Shown here piece after piece: positions 45,511 to 57,652 of a DNA stretch of 64,000 bases. The position numbers and the translations under genes were made by a program. A model generated the notes under the pieces. That model was not told where the DNA came from. It worked only from the letters and a program-made list of their open reading frames with translations, and searched no databases. Positions within the stretch are counted from its first letter, which is position 1; the number at the start of each line of letters is the position of its first letter. The DNA is from Diphasiastrum complanatum (Eukaryota; Streptophyta; Lycopodiopsida; Lycopodiales; Lycopodiaceae). Location: NCBI GenBank assembly GCA_029204225.1, contig CM055092.1, positions 84,718,694 through 84,782,693 of the forward strand, in the 5' to 3' direction.

Positions 45511-46825
45511 ATCCTATGTAAAATCTTGCAACAGCTATGTGAGATCTTGCTTACAACAAAAAATCAATCAAATTGAATGTGTTGCTACTTTTTCAATCTA
45601 GAATCTAACTTGAAAAGTTGATCCAACCTCCTGAAATCATGGAACAGCTATGTGAGACCTATCTCACAACAAAGAACCAATCAAATCATGCAACAACTAT
45701 GTGAGACCTATCTCACAACAAAGAACCAATCAACTTGAATTTGGATCTAGCCTTGATGAAGCACTTACAATTCTGATGTCAAAATTTTCCATGAGTTTTA
45801 AATGAATGAAAACACTTTAGAAACACACATGCAACTCAAACACAACCCTTTGTGTGAAATGATGTGACTATGACAACAGAAACTTGTCTTATCCAATTCT
45901 ATCTTTGATTGAGTTTCAAAAACTGTGAATGATGAATCATGCATGCAATATATTCAAATCAAAAAGTGTCCACTCGAGTTTTGGGTCACTCCCTACCCTT
46001 CTTAAAAGTCTAATAACTTTCTCTAGGATCATCAGAATGATTTGAAACCAATTGCACTGAAAATTAGACTCTTCTAGCTTTCCAACAAGCTATAATGTCA
46101 GTACTTTTGGACCTAGCGTCAAAGAAATAGAATGAAATGATGTATTCTGGTTTTCACACGTGTGAAAAGTTAGAATTCCGTACATCCTCTGTTCTGGACT
46201 AAAAATATTAGTTTTATCTACTAACAGATCTGAGGCTAGAGCACAATCTAGAATTCTACAGATCAAAGCCACATTAATTTCTCACAAATAGGGAAAGTAC
46301 ACAAGCAAAATAATGTATGAAGAATACACCAATCTCGATTTAGAGAGAGACTACCAAAAAACAAGCAAAATAGCATGAGATCCAATTTTGACATTATGAC
46401 CTTACCAAAGCTTGATTCATCATGAGAAATGAATGAGAACCATATGTACGTATATTGGAGAGCCTTAGATCGTGGTACTACTAGCATTCAATGCATTTCC
46501 TACACCTATTCAAGTGTAAACTACCACTATATTGACACCTAACAACTTGCATGCAAAGATTGCACCTGACTTCTACCTACTTTCTCCATGTGTCAAAATT
46601 TGCAGTATGAACTTACAATTCTTATAGTTTTGTCCTTTTGCTTTTTTGAAATGTTCCTTTTGATGATGGATGCATCAAAACCCAAGAGTTTTTTTGAATA
46701 TTTTCTTGGCACCCATAATCCATTGTCTCTTTCTCATTGAAGAGAAGCACATAGTCGATTGAGGAGCACGGCTTCCTTGATGGCGCCATTCGTTATGTGC
46801 AGGCCAAAATTTGAAATATTGAACT
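45511..46825. other. Flank beyond the Copia insertion, mostly non-coding
   Basis: By the target duplication this is the other half of the locus occupied by the older minus-strand Copia, so it may be its leader and LTR. No primer site (reverse of TGGTATCAGAGC) or LTR end could be found. It carries the 45526-45740 repeat. No gene was recognised. Confidence 0.45.
45526..45740 (+). repeat. Three-copy short repeat
   Basis: A unit of about 48-50 bp occurs near 45524, 45640 and 45688. It reads CAACAGCTATGTGAGA, then CTCACAACAAAGAACC or a variant, then AATCAA. The last two copies are adjacent and almost identical; the first is separated by about 65 bp and is more diverged. Confidence 0.75.
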
Positions 46826-46919
46826 ATGAATCTGAGAATATGTGTAGGCGAAAAGCCATGAATCTGAAAATATGTGTAGGCAAAAAGCCATGAATCTGAA
46901 AATGTGTAGGCAAAAATTT
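46826..46919 (+). repeat. Three-copy 32-bp tandem repeat
   Basis: ATGAATCTGAAAATATGTGT followed by AGGCAAAAAGCC is repeated at 46826-46857, 46858-46889 and, slightly shortened, at 46890-46919. The array is bracketed by related CAAAATTTGAAATATTGAAC and CAAAAATTTGAAACACTGAA segments, so a larger duplication preceded the array. Confidence 0.85.
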
Positions 46920-47299
46920 GAAACACTGAACTATTTGGCGCTACGAGTTAACTCTAGTTAACCCTATAAACCATGATTTGACAATACAATTACATTAATG
47001 TTATATTGATTTTCTCAACCCAACCATCTATCATATTCATTTTCAATATTTTTGGGCCTCTTCGGACAGTGATGAGCTGGAAGGGCAGGCCTCAACATCC
47101 AATAGCATTTCCACATGCTGCCCGACGAAACATATATATATTTAAAAAGTTTTTATTTTATTTATATCTGAGAAAGGCTACGTTACGTAGAAGCCTGATA
47201 TCAAGGTTTCTATTGGTCCACATGGCTACGAAAATGAGAAAAAAAAATAAAAAATGCATCTTTTTCAGAGGCCCTCATCGAGCTCTAAGTTTCTCTAAT
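46920..47299. other. Unassigned spacer
   Basis: No coding similarity or repeat boundaries were seen, apart from AT-rich runs near 47130-47160 and 47235-47255. Confidence 0.35.
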
Positions 47300-47960
47300 G
47301 GAAACGGAATGACCATGTATTTCTAGGCATTTGAAATAAATGCAATTAGACCTCTCTTAGAAGTGAGCTGCCTTTTGACGGTGACCTCTAGTGGAGAAGG
47401 TAATTCCACTTGTAATTTGTTTTAATGTGGAATTGCTACATGGGCTCCACCTAGGTGATTCTCTTGCTTATTTAAGAGGTCCCCTCTTTGTAAAAGGGAG
47501 CTTCAGTGTGTAATGCAACTACTCCATGTCCTAATGAGAATATCCTCCACGAGTTTGGTGCATCCATTAAGCTCCTTGATCATTCTTGTTTTCTTGAGTG
47601 ATGCATTTATGATCTTGCCCTTCCACTTTTGATTGTGGATTAGTTTAGGTTTCTTGTCTTTGTGGATTTAGTTGTAGATTAGATTTCTTGTTTTTGTGGA
47701 TTAAAGTAGGATTCAAGCATTCAGGTAAACTATATAGGCTAGGAATGTGGCTGAGATCTTGTAAATCCATTGACATCCTAGTTCTTGATGTTCTTGGAAT
47801 GTTCAAGAATCAAGAAATGTGTGATTCTTGTTTTTTGTACATTTGTAATACTTTCTATTCTAGTTTCCCATTTCTTGTTTGTGGTTTAATGTAGGTTTAG
47901 ATTAGTTTCAATTTGCAAGAATCTGTCCATTTCAGTATATGACAATTAGTTTGTAGGAAT
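47300..47960 (+). repeat. Diverged Gypsy LTR related to 21.2-21.7 kb
   Basis: It shares with the 21.4-21.7 kb LTR, in order, GGAA-GACCA, a TAGGCAT block, AATAAATG, GTGAGC-GCC-TTTTGA, GGTGACCT, TAGTGG, TTCCAC-TGTAATTT, GGAATTG, TGGGCTCCAC, CTTGCTT, TTTAAG and a GGGAGCTT block. No Gypsy coding sequence adjoins it, so it is probably a solo or truncated LTR. Ends are approximate. Confidence 0.6.
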
Positions 47961-49823
47961 TGGTGCTCAACAAAGTGAGTATAGTTCAAGAGTGACAAAC
48001 TCGTGTGTCCTCTGACAGGCTAGACAATACTACAATGCTTTCAGATCCCTCTGCCTGATTTGGGGATCAAACCAAGAACATGTAATATCTGGAAATGCCC
48101 GAACAAGCCTGATAACAGGCAGAACAGAACCGTAAGAAGAAGTAAGCCAAAATCGTTGACAGATCTTAAGCAAATAATTAGTAAACACAAGCCAAATTAT
48201 CACACAACTACAACACACAAGAGATTTTGACCAGCAACAACACATTTATAGAATCATATTAGTTTTTCAGCAACCACGCTTCTCATGCTTGAGAAACCAT
48301 CTAAAACTCCTCTACTTTGGAAGATCTAGATTCTGACGAAAAGTATAGGATGAAGCAATTGATCAACCATAATTATAGTAATAAGAATAACAAGCAATTC
48401 AGAACAAGTAGCAGCGCCTGCATGTGCTTGTATCGATATATTGTCTGCTGCTGTTTTGCCATATTGTTGATCTGAAGCTTTCCGCTACTAGAAAAGGAAA
48501 TGAGAGGCGACAGATCGATCGTTGGCAATGTCGAAGCTGCATCGCCAACAGAAACAATGAAGGAAAGAGAAAGAAGAACACGTTCCAATTTTGGTCTCCC
48601 ATCACAACAAGATTCCTTTTCTTTGCTCTTAGAAGAATGTCAATTAAAGCTTCACATACTTTTCCCTAGAGCCCCCAGCATTATCAGAACTCGTTTGTGG
48701 CAGATTGGGCACCAATGACTTCCTGTGGCAGAGACGGCTGCATGCAGCGACAACGAGGAGCCTCAAAAATGGCAAGAAACGTGACGATGAAAGCTCAAAA
48801 TCTAAGACCGCATAAGAAGCCACGTGTCAATCTCTTAATAATCAAGAAGTCCCAACCAAAATATATTTAAATATTAAAAAAAGAGGTGTTGGCAGAGAGC
48901 AAGCAACACCGGGCAGTGCACACATGAGCACACACACACTCGAAACATATGTGCAGTTTGCATATATATCCCCTCTCAAAAATTTCATATAATCACTTAT
49001 GGGATATATTTTGGCTGCCTGGACACATGGCACCGAGGCATCCAAAAAAAGACAATGTGTGGCTGTGGTGAAGGTGGGGCCAAAATGGGGCATTGCTCTG
49101 AAGATGCAGGCTCCCCGAGGGGATGTCGTTCCATGAAAGATATATTCGTGAATTGTCGCCAAATCCACACTATTTTCATATTCAAACATTTCTGCTGAAC
49201 CAACACATGATTCATGCCTCTCACCCAATTCTCCTCTCCTGCGCTTGCGCAGCACAGAGTGGGGTCTTGAGACAGATATTTTGTTCGTGAATTCGCTCAT
49301 TTGGCACATTGCTCGCAAATTAATCTACGCCCTGCCATGTATTTTGATGGTTAACTACGCAGGCATGGTGAAATGCCATATGCTTTCTTTGGAACATTTG
49401 CAGCAAGCTTGCTTTGCTTTTGGAACAAAAATCTGTTTGTGCTCATGCACACACACCTCTGCAGTTGTTGATGGTAGTGTGCAAACAGCATCATGTATCT
49501 ATACAGAATTCCAGCTCTGTATAATTTTCCTGGTGTTTTGTGAGGTATTTATTAATCACAGAACTTTCGAGATGGGAAACAAAACCTCAAAATTCATAGC
49601 ATAGCGTAATCAATAAGATTTGGAAAAGAAGCTATCCAAGGGAAGGAGCGTGCTAAGCACAGATTGCTCTTGTATTCATCCAGAGTTCATGTTCAAGAAC
49701 GGCTCCATTGCAGAGCACGGCAAAGAGCTTTACATATAGCTTATGTAATAATCAGAATACAGCATTTATGTGAGGGCAATTCTTGAAGAAAGCATCAGTT
49801 GTTGGAATCGGAGCAATCACCGA
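47961..49823. other. Spacer upstream of prolidase 2
   Basis: Short open frames occur on both strands (for example 48424-48718, 48842-49318 and 49245-49604), with no recognisable domains and poor support. The last part is the likely promoter region of prolidase 2. GATAAAAGGGGG at 49823-49834 lies about 60 bp before the ATG. It resembles the TATAAAAGGGAGG of copy 1, with the first T changed to G. Confidence 0.4.
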
Positions 49824-49888
49824 GATAAAAGGGGGTTTTATAATTAGTGTGTTATAATTCCAGTCACAAGCACACACAATCACCAGCA

Positions 49889-51319
49889 ATGGAGGCTCCG
49901 AAGTTGGAGTTGCTGATGGAAATGCATGCACAGAACCGATCTAAGCTGCGACAGGCCATGGCCTCATCAGGGTCGGCTTCGGGAGTTGTCCTCTTGCAAG
50001 GCGGAGAGGAACAGCCTCGCTACTGCACAGATCACGTGGACCTATTCAGGCAAGAGAGCTTCTTTGCTTACCTGTTCGGAGTAAGGGAGCCAGGGTTCTA
50101 TGGTGCCCTTGATCTGACTTCAGGAAAGGCTGTTCTGTTTATTCCACGGCTGGATCCGGAATACGCAGTCTGGCTGGGGGATATCCACCCTCCCTCCTAT
50201 TTTAAGGAGAGATATCAAGTCGACGCAGCTTATTATGTGGACGAGATGGTTCAGATCTTGCAAGGGTTTGATCCAAAGAATCTTTTGTATCTCCTTTATG
50301 GTCTTAATACAGACAGCAACAAGACCAGCAAGCCAGCGTCGTTCAAAGGGATTGAACATTTCAATACTGATCTCGATACATTGCACCCTATTTTGGTTGA
50401 ATGCCGTGTTCACAAATCAAAATTAGAGCTAGATCTACTCCGGTATGTGAATAATGTTAGTTCTGCCGCGCATGTGGCTGTGATGAAAGCTGCGAGAGTA
50501 GGAATGAAAGAGTATCATTTGGAAAGCACGTTTTTGCATTACGTGTACATGCAAGGTGGCTGTCGATACACTGCATATACATGCGTCTGTGCCACAGGGG
50601 AAAACAGCTCCGTGCTCCATTACGGCCATGCCGCAGCTCCAAATGATCGGACCTTGCTGCATGGTGATATGGCACTGCTGGACATGGGAGCCGAATATCA
50701 CTGTTACTGTTCAGACATAACCTGCTCATTCCCTATTACAGGAAAATTCACGGACGATGAGCGTGTGGTGTATGGCGCCGTTCTTGAAGCTCAAAAAGCT
50801 GTTATTTCCGAAATAAGGCCTGGTGTTTCCTGGATTGATATGCACAGATTAGCAGAGAAAAAGATTCTTGGAGCTCTCAAGGATGCGGGTTTTTTACAGG
50901 GAGATGAGGAAGAAATGATGCAAAGACATCTTGGAGCAGTTTTCATGCCCCATGGGCTTGGTCACTTTTTAGGTCTAGATGCACATGATCCAGGGGGCTA
51001 TCCAAAAGGTATGGAAAGGATAGATGCACCAGGACTAAGATCTCTCAGAACAGTCCGAATTCTTGAAGAAGGTATGGTGATTACAGTGGAGCCAGGCTGC
51101 TACTTTATAGAGGCGTTACTGATCCCTGCACTTGAAAATTGTGAAACCGCCAAATTCTTCAATAAAGAGGCATTTCAACGATTGAGGGGCTCAGGGGGCG
51201 TGAGACTCGAGGACAATGTCGTTGTGACGGCAAATGGTTGTGAGAATTTGACTAAATGTCCTCGGGAGATCAGGGATGTTGAAGAGGTTATGGCTGGTGG
51301 CTCATGGGCGATTTGTTAA
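49889..51319 (+). CDS. Xaa-Pro dipeptidase (prolidase), copy 2
   Basis: This second intact prolidase has 476 residues and is co-oriented with copy 1, about 25 kb downstream. By eye it differs from copy 1 at about 57 positions with no internal indel, only a shorter C-terminus (ending SWAIC). The start MEAPKLELLME is chosen as for copy 1; an upstream in-frame ATG (49847) is not shared. The N-terminal domain (LLQGGEEQPRYCTDHVDLF) and M24 domain are complete. Metal ligands D265, D276, H359, E401 and E441 are all kept, as are HGLGHFLGLD and VEPGCYFIEA. A notable change is Thr365 of copy 1 to Ala next to the catalytic His366. Role: hydrolysis of Xaa-Pro dipeptides in proline recycling, probably cytosolic since no targeting sequence is seen. 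Like copy 1 it is intronless. It appears functional. Confidence 0.93.
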   Translation: MEAPKLELLMEMHAQNRSKLRQAMASSGSASGVVLLQGGEEQPRYCTDHVDLFRQESFFAYLFGVREPGFYGALDLTSGKAVLFIPRLDPEYAVWLGDIHPPSYFKERYQVDAAYYVDEMVQILQGFDPKNLLYLLYGLNTDSNKTSKPASFKGIEHFNTDLDTLHPILVECRVHKSKLELDLLRYVNNVSSAAHVAVMKAARVGMKEYHLESTFLHYVYMQGGCRYTAYTCVCATGENSSVLHYGHAAAPNDRTLLHGDMALLDMGAEYHCYCSDITCSFPITGKFTDDERVVYGAVLEAQKAVISEIRPGVSWIDMHRLAEKKILGALKDAGFLQGDEEEMMQRHLGAVFMPHGLGHFLGLDAHDPGGYPKGMERIDAPGLRSLRTVRILEEGMVITVEPGCYFIEALLIPALENCETAKFFNKEAFQRLRGSGGVRLEDNVVVTANGCENLTKCPREIRDVEEVMAGGSWAIC

Positions 51320-53231
51320 GGTCTGTTCTGATATATTTAATTCAAATGGAAAAGCGAGAAAATTCAATGTACATCGCGCGTGTGTGTATATTCTTTCACA
51401 TCGATCCTATAAGAATTTCGGGGATCTTTTTCAGCTGTAGAGCAGCAACTTACTCGTTTCGTTCTTCAGAGTTTTGATTGCTATAGATGACTATTGATGT
51501 CTGAAACTTTTTCAGCTTCCATGCAATCATACTTTTTTTCTAGCAAGATCAAGGGTTTAGTTTCAATGAACTTCTTGACATGGTGTGAAAGATGTGTCAG
51601 TATGACTGTAAATTTTCATAAGTTACAACTTACACCATGAACTGTCCTACGAACATCTTGTACCCGACAATTTTCAGAAAAAGGAGGAATTATTGAGCAT
51701 AAAATACTAATGGGTTGGTAGACAAGAGGGTCTTTAGTGGAACCTCTTCTATCGTGGTGTTATTGTGAAAGTTTATTCTTTTCCATCATGCTTGGAATTT
51801 TTCCTATTGTCTGGCCTGTATTACAGTGTGTAGTACAACTCTTATCCTATCCGGATTCTGTTTTGACTCCCTATGTTGCAATTTAGATAAATAATTGTGG
51901 TTTTTCATTCCTTTTATTGTAATTTTGGAGGATGAACAAACAGTTTCATGACACAAATCAGCAAAATCAGACATCACTCATCTCTTAAGTGCATTGAACG
52001 ATTCTTTTTACTTCTCCACTTTTCTACACAGTATAGGGAGAGAGGAGGCACACACTTCTTTCATAGTGAATAGTATCTTCCTTGAAGGTTGGCAAGTATA
52101 AAGGATAAGTAGGTGCTGGAAGAGAGAGCAGGAGCTCCGAGCTTGGATCTTCCTCCAGCATCTCCTGTCAGGAGATTTGCTTTCCAGCCAAGGAGATTTC
52201 ACGTGCTTTTTAGAACAAATGGAAGATTGTGACAACAAGCTGTAGTTGTCTTTTTGGATGATGGATCAAGAGGATCCCCTTGCGCTTCCTTCTATGGATC
52301 CTAATGTCTCCTTGATTACCGGTCACATTGCAGTCTAGTTCTTTGACTTGTTTTTCTCTGCTACCTTTCTGTAAAAACTTGCATAATGATTGTTCTACCA
52401 ATTGGATTTAAATTTTATGGTGTTGAGGGTGTAGAACTAATTTTGCATGACTCTATGCCAACTTTCGCGTCTCCCAAGAACCAATAGAATGATGACTGGC
52501 ATCAGAGAGACCTACTCCTATATATATAGGTTCTTTTTAGGCACTCTTATGCACATGTCAAACCTAGACACACGACACATGATATCTCCATATACAACAG
52601 TTTATAGCTCCATATACAACAATCTATCACCTAGCCTTGGGTTAGCCTTGTGTACCAATCAGGGAAAAGAACATTTTCTCTCCCTTCAGAATTTACCATT
52701 TGTCTTATGTTGGCAATTTCTAGCCATAACAATGGATAAATAGCATTATATTCAATCTTAAAGGGCCAAAAAGAGCTTTAAAGACTCAAAGGCCATCCAA
52801 GGTGCGTTAATGGGCTAGTTAGGAGACAACAGATAGTTAAGCAATCAACGAAAGTATATAAGGCTGAATGCCATTAGATTTGAAGGGTTTTTGTATTCAT
52901 TTTGTGTTACAAGACCATTACTTGACCAAACCTAACAATACTTTTAGGTGCAGCTAACCACCGGAGGGCAGAGGACAATGTGAGTCAGTGGCATGCATGC
53001 ATAAAAATCATTCCATGCAATAGTTTCAGCATATCCATGACAAAATCCAAGGCCTAGCTATGGAGTATCTTAACAACATAGAAAGCACACCATGAAAGCT
53101 TAAAAAAACTAGCTATGGTGGAGTAGACACAACAAGAGAGAGAACGCAAGATAGATTCCAACATTATGAAAATCAAATTAGAGGTGGGCATGGAAACCCC
53201 TCAAGACCAAAAAGATATTGGGGCCATGGGT
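51320..53231. other. Prolidase 2 3' flank and spacer
   Basis: The first 650 bp resemble the 3' flank of prolidase 1 in several ordered blocks (for example TTTCATGACACAAATCAGCA near 51944). Beyond about 52000 nothing coding is recognised. A 14-bp palindrome CCTATATATATAGG lies near 52516, and two ATATACAAC-A-T units lie near 52589 and 52610. Confidence 0.45.
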
Positions 53232-55557
53232 TTACAATCCTGCATGTTTGAACCTGTTCAAGACTTCACATGCATACTTTGCTTGAGAAATAAACATATA
53301 ATTTTGCTTTTTCCAAACCTCCAAACCTAGGCAATAGTGGATTAGACCCAAATCTTTCATTTCAAACTCATTTGATAAATGAGCCTTCAACTTTGCAATC
53401 AGCTTCCCATTGTTACTTGTGATGACTAAGTCATCCACATAGAGAACTATCAAGATGATGTTCCCATCTTCCTCCTTCACATACAAGTTGCAATCCGAAT
53501 GGCTCTTTATAAATTGCTCCTTGGCAAAATAGTTGTCAATACGACCATACCAGGCCCTGGGTGCCTATTTCAAACCGTACATGGTCTTCTTAAGCTTGCA
53601 TCTATAGTTTCCTTGCCCTTGGTCTCAAAGCCTTGTGGCTGGTCCATGTAAACTTCTTCAGCCAGCTGTCCATTTAAAAAAGCACTCTTTACGTCCATTT
53701 GATGTACCTCCCAATCATAGAATGTAGCCAATGCTAAAATCGTCCTGATAGACGTCATCTTAGCCACGGGTGCAAAAGTCTTATCGTAGTCCAAGCCTTC
53801 CTGCTGTGTTGCATATCCTTTGGCCACCAGCCTTGCCTTATGCTTTGCGATGCTCTCATCCAATTTGTATTTGGTCCTATAGATCCATTTACACCTGATA
53901 GGACCTTTTCTTTTGTTAACTTCACTAAGTCCCATGTATTATTCTTGAGGATGGATTCATACTCCTCTTGCATGGCTTGTTGCGATATCTTCTCATTTAC
54001 TGCCTCGTCAAATGTATGCGGATTTTGTGAATCCAAAATAATGGTCATAGGCGCAAAGTTTGTTTCCTGGTCTCCATGCTAGTGGGCTTGCCTTCGAGAT
54101 CTTCTTGCCCCTGGATTGCTGCTTTCTCCCTCATCCAATATTATACCATCCTGCACAGTTTGCCAATACCACTTGGGAAACTTCTTCCTTGCAGTTGGTG
54201 ATGAAGACGATGAATAGGACTCAACAACTTTGCCTCTTTCCTTCCGCTTCTTAGTCTCCTCAGATTCTTCTTCTTGATTACTCATATGATCATCTTGAGA
54301 CTCTGGATGCGGTTTATCAAGTATTGGGACGAACTCACTCGTACCTTCCTTCTCTTGTTCCTTCACAGGAGGCGTATGATCCTCTTCAAAGACTACATCT
54401 CGACTTATGATCCTCTTTCTACTAGTGATATCATAAAGTTGGTAGGCTTTACTTTCCTTAATGTATCCCAAGAAAATACATTTTGTTGATTTTGCATCCA
54501 ACTTCTTTTTGTCATCCATGGGAACATGGACATATGCCGTACATCCAAACACTCGCAAAAAAGCGCGCCACCTTGGGCTTAATGCCGCTAAATGCCTATT
54601 CTGGAGTCTTGCCTTCCTATCTTTAGTTATTCAAAAGAAACATTGCTGCGTGCATTGCCTTGCCCCCAAAAGAGTTGGGCAACCCCTTTTCCTTAAGTGT
54701 GCACCTTTCACACTCCACAATAGTTTGGTTCTTTCTGTCGGCTATGCCATTTTGCTAAGGTGTATGAGGAGCTGTAAGCTGTCTTTTTATTCCATTAGCC
54801 TTGCAAAATTCCACAAATTACGTCCAAACGTACTCTCCACCACCATTTGACCTGAGCATCTTTATCTTCTTTCTTGATTGCTTTTCTACCAAAGCTTTGA
54901 AATGCACAAAGTACTTGAATGCTTCAGATTTTTGTTTCAAGAAATAAATCCAAATCTTGCGTGAGAAGTCATCAATAAAGGTCATAAAGTAACATGCCCC
55001 CTCTGCAGATCTGGTTTGGGTGCCCCCACAAATCTGAATGCACCAAATCAAGTATACCTACTGCCTTGGTGGTGCTTTCCTTGGGAAACTTTTGTCTTTG
55101 GTACTTTCCCATAGCGCAAGCCTCACATGCTGAAGAGCTTGACTTAATGGCTGGATGCCCCTCCACCATATGATGCTGGTTCAACACCTGCATACTTTGG
55201 TAGCCAAGATGTCCATACCTCTCATGCCACAACCTATCCACATCACCTCCTTTTGTTGCATAAGCATGCTGACTAGAGATAGAAGTGTACAACCTGTATA
55301 GATTATCTTCCTGCAATCCTTTGGCCACAACCTTCATATTATCATTCAAATACAATACAATACAAAAAGTAGCATCAAATACTACTTTCATATTCTGTTG
55401 AGTGATAGCTCCTGCTGAGGTAGGTTTTTAGCAAATCCTGGTACATATAAGATGCTCTTAATGACTTTGACTTCTCCTGATGGAAGCTTTATAGGAATTG
55501 TGCCCTTCCCCTTGACCTTGTGTGTTGAGTTGTCACCTAGGCACACCTCTTGTCTGC
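53232..55557 (-). pseudogene. Copia A: protease end to reverse transcriptase, cut by Copia B
   Basis: Reading leftward from 55557, the protease-flap region comes first (LGDNSTHKVKGKGTIPI, SILYVPGFAKNL). GAG-pre-integrase follows (LWHERYGHLGYQS, CEACAMGKYQRQKFPKES). The integrase core has LVHSDLWG, YFMTFIDDFSRKIWIYFLK and RSNGGGEY, where the second catalytic Asp is lost. The post-integrase segment starts at 54558 (MRVFGCTAYVHVPMDDKKKL). RT runs from 54048 to 53232, with VHQMDVKSAFLNGQLAEEVY and an intact LYVDDLVITSN. It stops after ...LNRFKHAGL, so RNase H and the 3' LTR are missing. The right end is cut by the LTR of Copia B; the rest should lie beyond the window. Confidence 0.85.
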
Positions 55558-56568
55558 TGTAGAATCAAGGATGCTAGAATAGCTCAAAATTTGGATTCAG
55601 GACCCTAGAGATGCTATTTGAGCCTAACATGACTAGGAATGGAACATGCATCTAAAATACACAAAGAACAACAAGTTGTAAATCATAAGAATGATCCTAA
55701 TCCAATTCTCTTTGAACTTTATTTATCGTCTATTGAATGAATCAAGATGTGGACTATTTCCTACCTGTTGGCCACTTCAAATAGGTGCCTCAGATATGTA
55801 AAAAAACAGATTCTGATAAGCTTCTATATGACTTCTATCCACTTTGAAAGAAAGAGCCTATGCAAGAGAAACCACAAGCAAAAGATCCCATCCAAAGCTG
55901 ACAATAAATGAAAGAGATAGGATGAATAGAAGAACCCGGGTCCAAGTCCAACGCTCTACTCCAGAATGTTAGATGGTTGTCCTGCCTCCAGAATAGCAGA
56001 ATTCGAATGGGAGAAGGTCTAAAAAGGAGTGCCCTCCACTATGGATCAGATTGTAACAGATTTTATCCAAATCGGATGAGTGATGAGAGAGAAACTTGTG
56101 AATTCCCTGATCTGATCCTGCTGTGAATTCCTACACAAAGATTTAGATGTTGAAGACAATCCAATGATGAAGAATGAAAGCTTATTCCAAAAATCACTCC
56201 TCTCCAAATCGTGGAGGTTCCATTTAATAGAAATGATGTATGTACAAAGCATGGCATGCTATTGCCAAGTGTCCAAGGTATGTGGCAATTTGCATGCCTA
56301 TTTGCATGTGTCTAATTTGTCATGCATGCATCTTGCATGTTGCATGCAAACTAGGATATGTGGCAAACTTACTTCTTCTCCCCCATGCACATGTGCATGA
56401 GGGTCTACCAAACTCAAGTGGACAAGTGGCATCATCATGCAAGAAGGCCCTCCACGAGTTTGGCTTATAAAAAAATTTGCCTAAGCTACTTTGGGCCTTA
56501 AAAACTTTGTACCCAAGTATGACCATGTACCATGTCACATTTATTTAATTAGGTTTACAAGTTCAACA
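55558..56568 (-). repeat. 3' LTR of Copia B (about 1011 bp)
   Basis: On the minus strand it starts TGTTGAACTTG directly after the polypurine tract and ends TTGATTCTACA where Copia A begins, giving TGT/ACA ends. A TATA-like TTTTTTATAAGCC lies near 56462-56474. The end is set by the point where Copia A protease text stops. Confidence 0.7.
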
Positions 56569-56580
56569 ACTCCCCCTTAA
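56569..56580 (-). promoter_or_regulatory. Polypurine tract of Copia B
   Basis: On the minus strand TTAAGGGGGAGT abuts the LTR start, the standard plus-strand primer position in Copia elements. Confidence 0.85.
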
Positions 56581-56586
56581 ACCTAT

Positions 56587-57652
56587 TAAATAAATAACTC
56601 CCAATGCTTCTCGATGCTTTTTAAATAAGCTCTTATCCAAAGGTTTGGTAAAGATGTCAGCTACCATGTCTTCACTTGGCACATACTCCACTTTGATGAT
56701 TTGCTTTTTCACCAAATCTATGATGTGATGATATCTCATCACTATGTGCTTAGTTCTTGGATGAAATACTGAATCCTTGATTAGTTGGATAGTTGAATCC
56801 ATGAGAAGTAAGTAAGGATTTTCTTGAAAGACACCAAGCTGGTTCGAAATATATTGCATCCATAAGATCTCATTGCATGCTTTGCTACATATTCCGATTC
56901 ACAAGAAGAATGAGCGACAATTGATTGCTTTTTACATACCCATGAAATTGCTGCACCTGCAACTAGACAAACACATCCAAAGATGTTTTTTGAATCATCC
57001 TTCCTGGACATCCAACTTGCATCTGTATAGGTGATAATCTCTATACTTTTGTCATGGGAAAAATAAAGTCCATAGTTTATAGTATATTTGAGATATTTCA
57101 AAACATGCTGTGCTAACTTCCAATGCTTCAAACTTGGATTAACATTGAATTGAGTAAGGCTGAAAAATGAAAAAGCTATTTCTGGCCTAGTCCAAGTTGC
57201 TAGATATATAAGGGAACCAATGAGATGTTGATAAGGAATAAGAGCCATCTATTCTTTTTCCTCCGGTTGTAGGACAATCATCTTTTGATAGTATGGTTCT
57301 TGTAGGCATATGAACCATTTTCCCCTTACAATCTTGCATGTTAAACTCGTCAAGAAGCTTTGAAATATAGAGAGATTGATGTAAGAAATAGCTAGAGCTT
57401 TCTTATTCAATTTGCACCCCAAGATAAACCTTGGCTTCTCCCATATCAGCAATTTCAAATATAGAGGATATTTGCTTCTTGACTATCTTCATATTTTTTA
57501 AGGACTTAGTGGCAATCAATATATCATCAACATAAACACCAATGATTACTATTTCCCCATTAAGGTACTTTGTATAAACATTTGGATCAGCACTAGTGGG
57601 AGTGAAACCAAGAAACTTCAAACCTTTATTCTTCTTTTGGAACCAGGCCCTT
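56587..57652 (-). pseudogene. Copia B RT C-terminal half and RNase H
   Basis: Reading leftward, the RT palm resumes after the Gypsy insertion with FLGFTPTSADPNVYTKYLNG and an intact IIGVYVDDILIATKS, then IADMGEAKVYLGVQIE. The linker to RNase H comes next (YQHLIGSLIYLATWTRPEIAF). RNase H carries ITYTDASWMSRKDDS, SSCESEYVA and a decayed middle. The final box reads HPRTKHIVMRYHHI and then DIFTKPLDKSLF. Frameshifts near 57450, 57248 and 56860 inactivate it. It continues at 63148, on the far side of the Gypsy. Confidence 0.85.

Noticed and set aside
45524-45740. Short repeats as a CRISPR array
   Set aside because: Units are adjacent or irregularly spaced with no unique spacers, and the DNA is plant nuclear.
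48373-49604. Several short frames upstream of prolidase 2 as genes
   Set aside because: They have no recognisable domains, occur on both strands and overlap, and show no promoter or splice support.
52511-52524. CCTATATATATAGG palindrome as an element end
   Set aside because: It is a simple TA-rich palindrome with no partner repeat or boundary.
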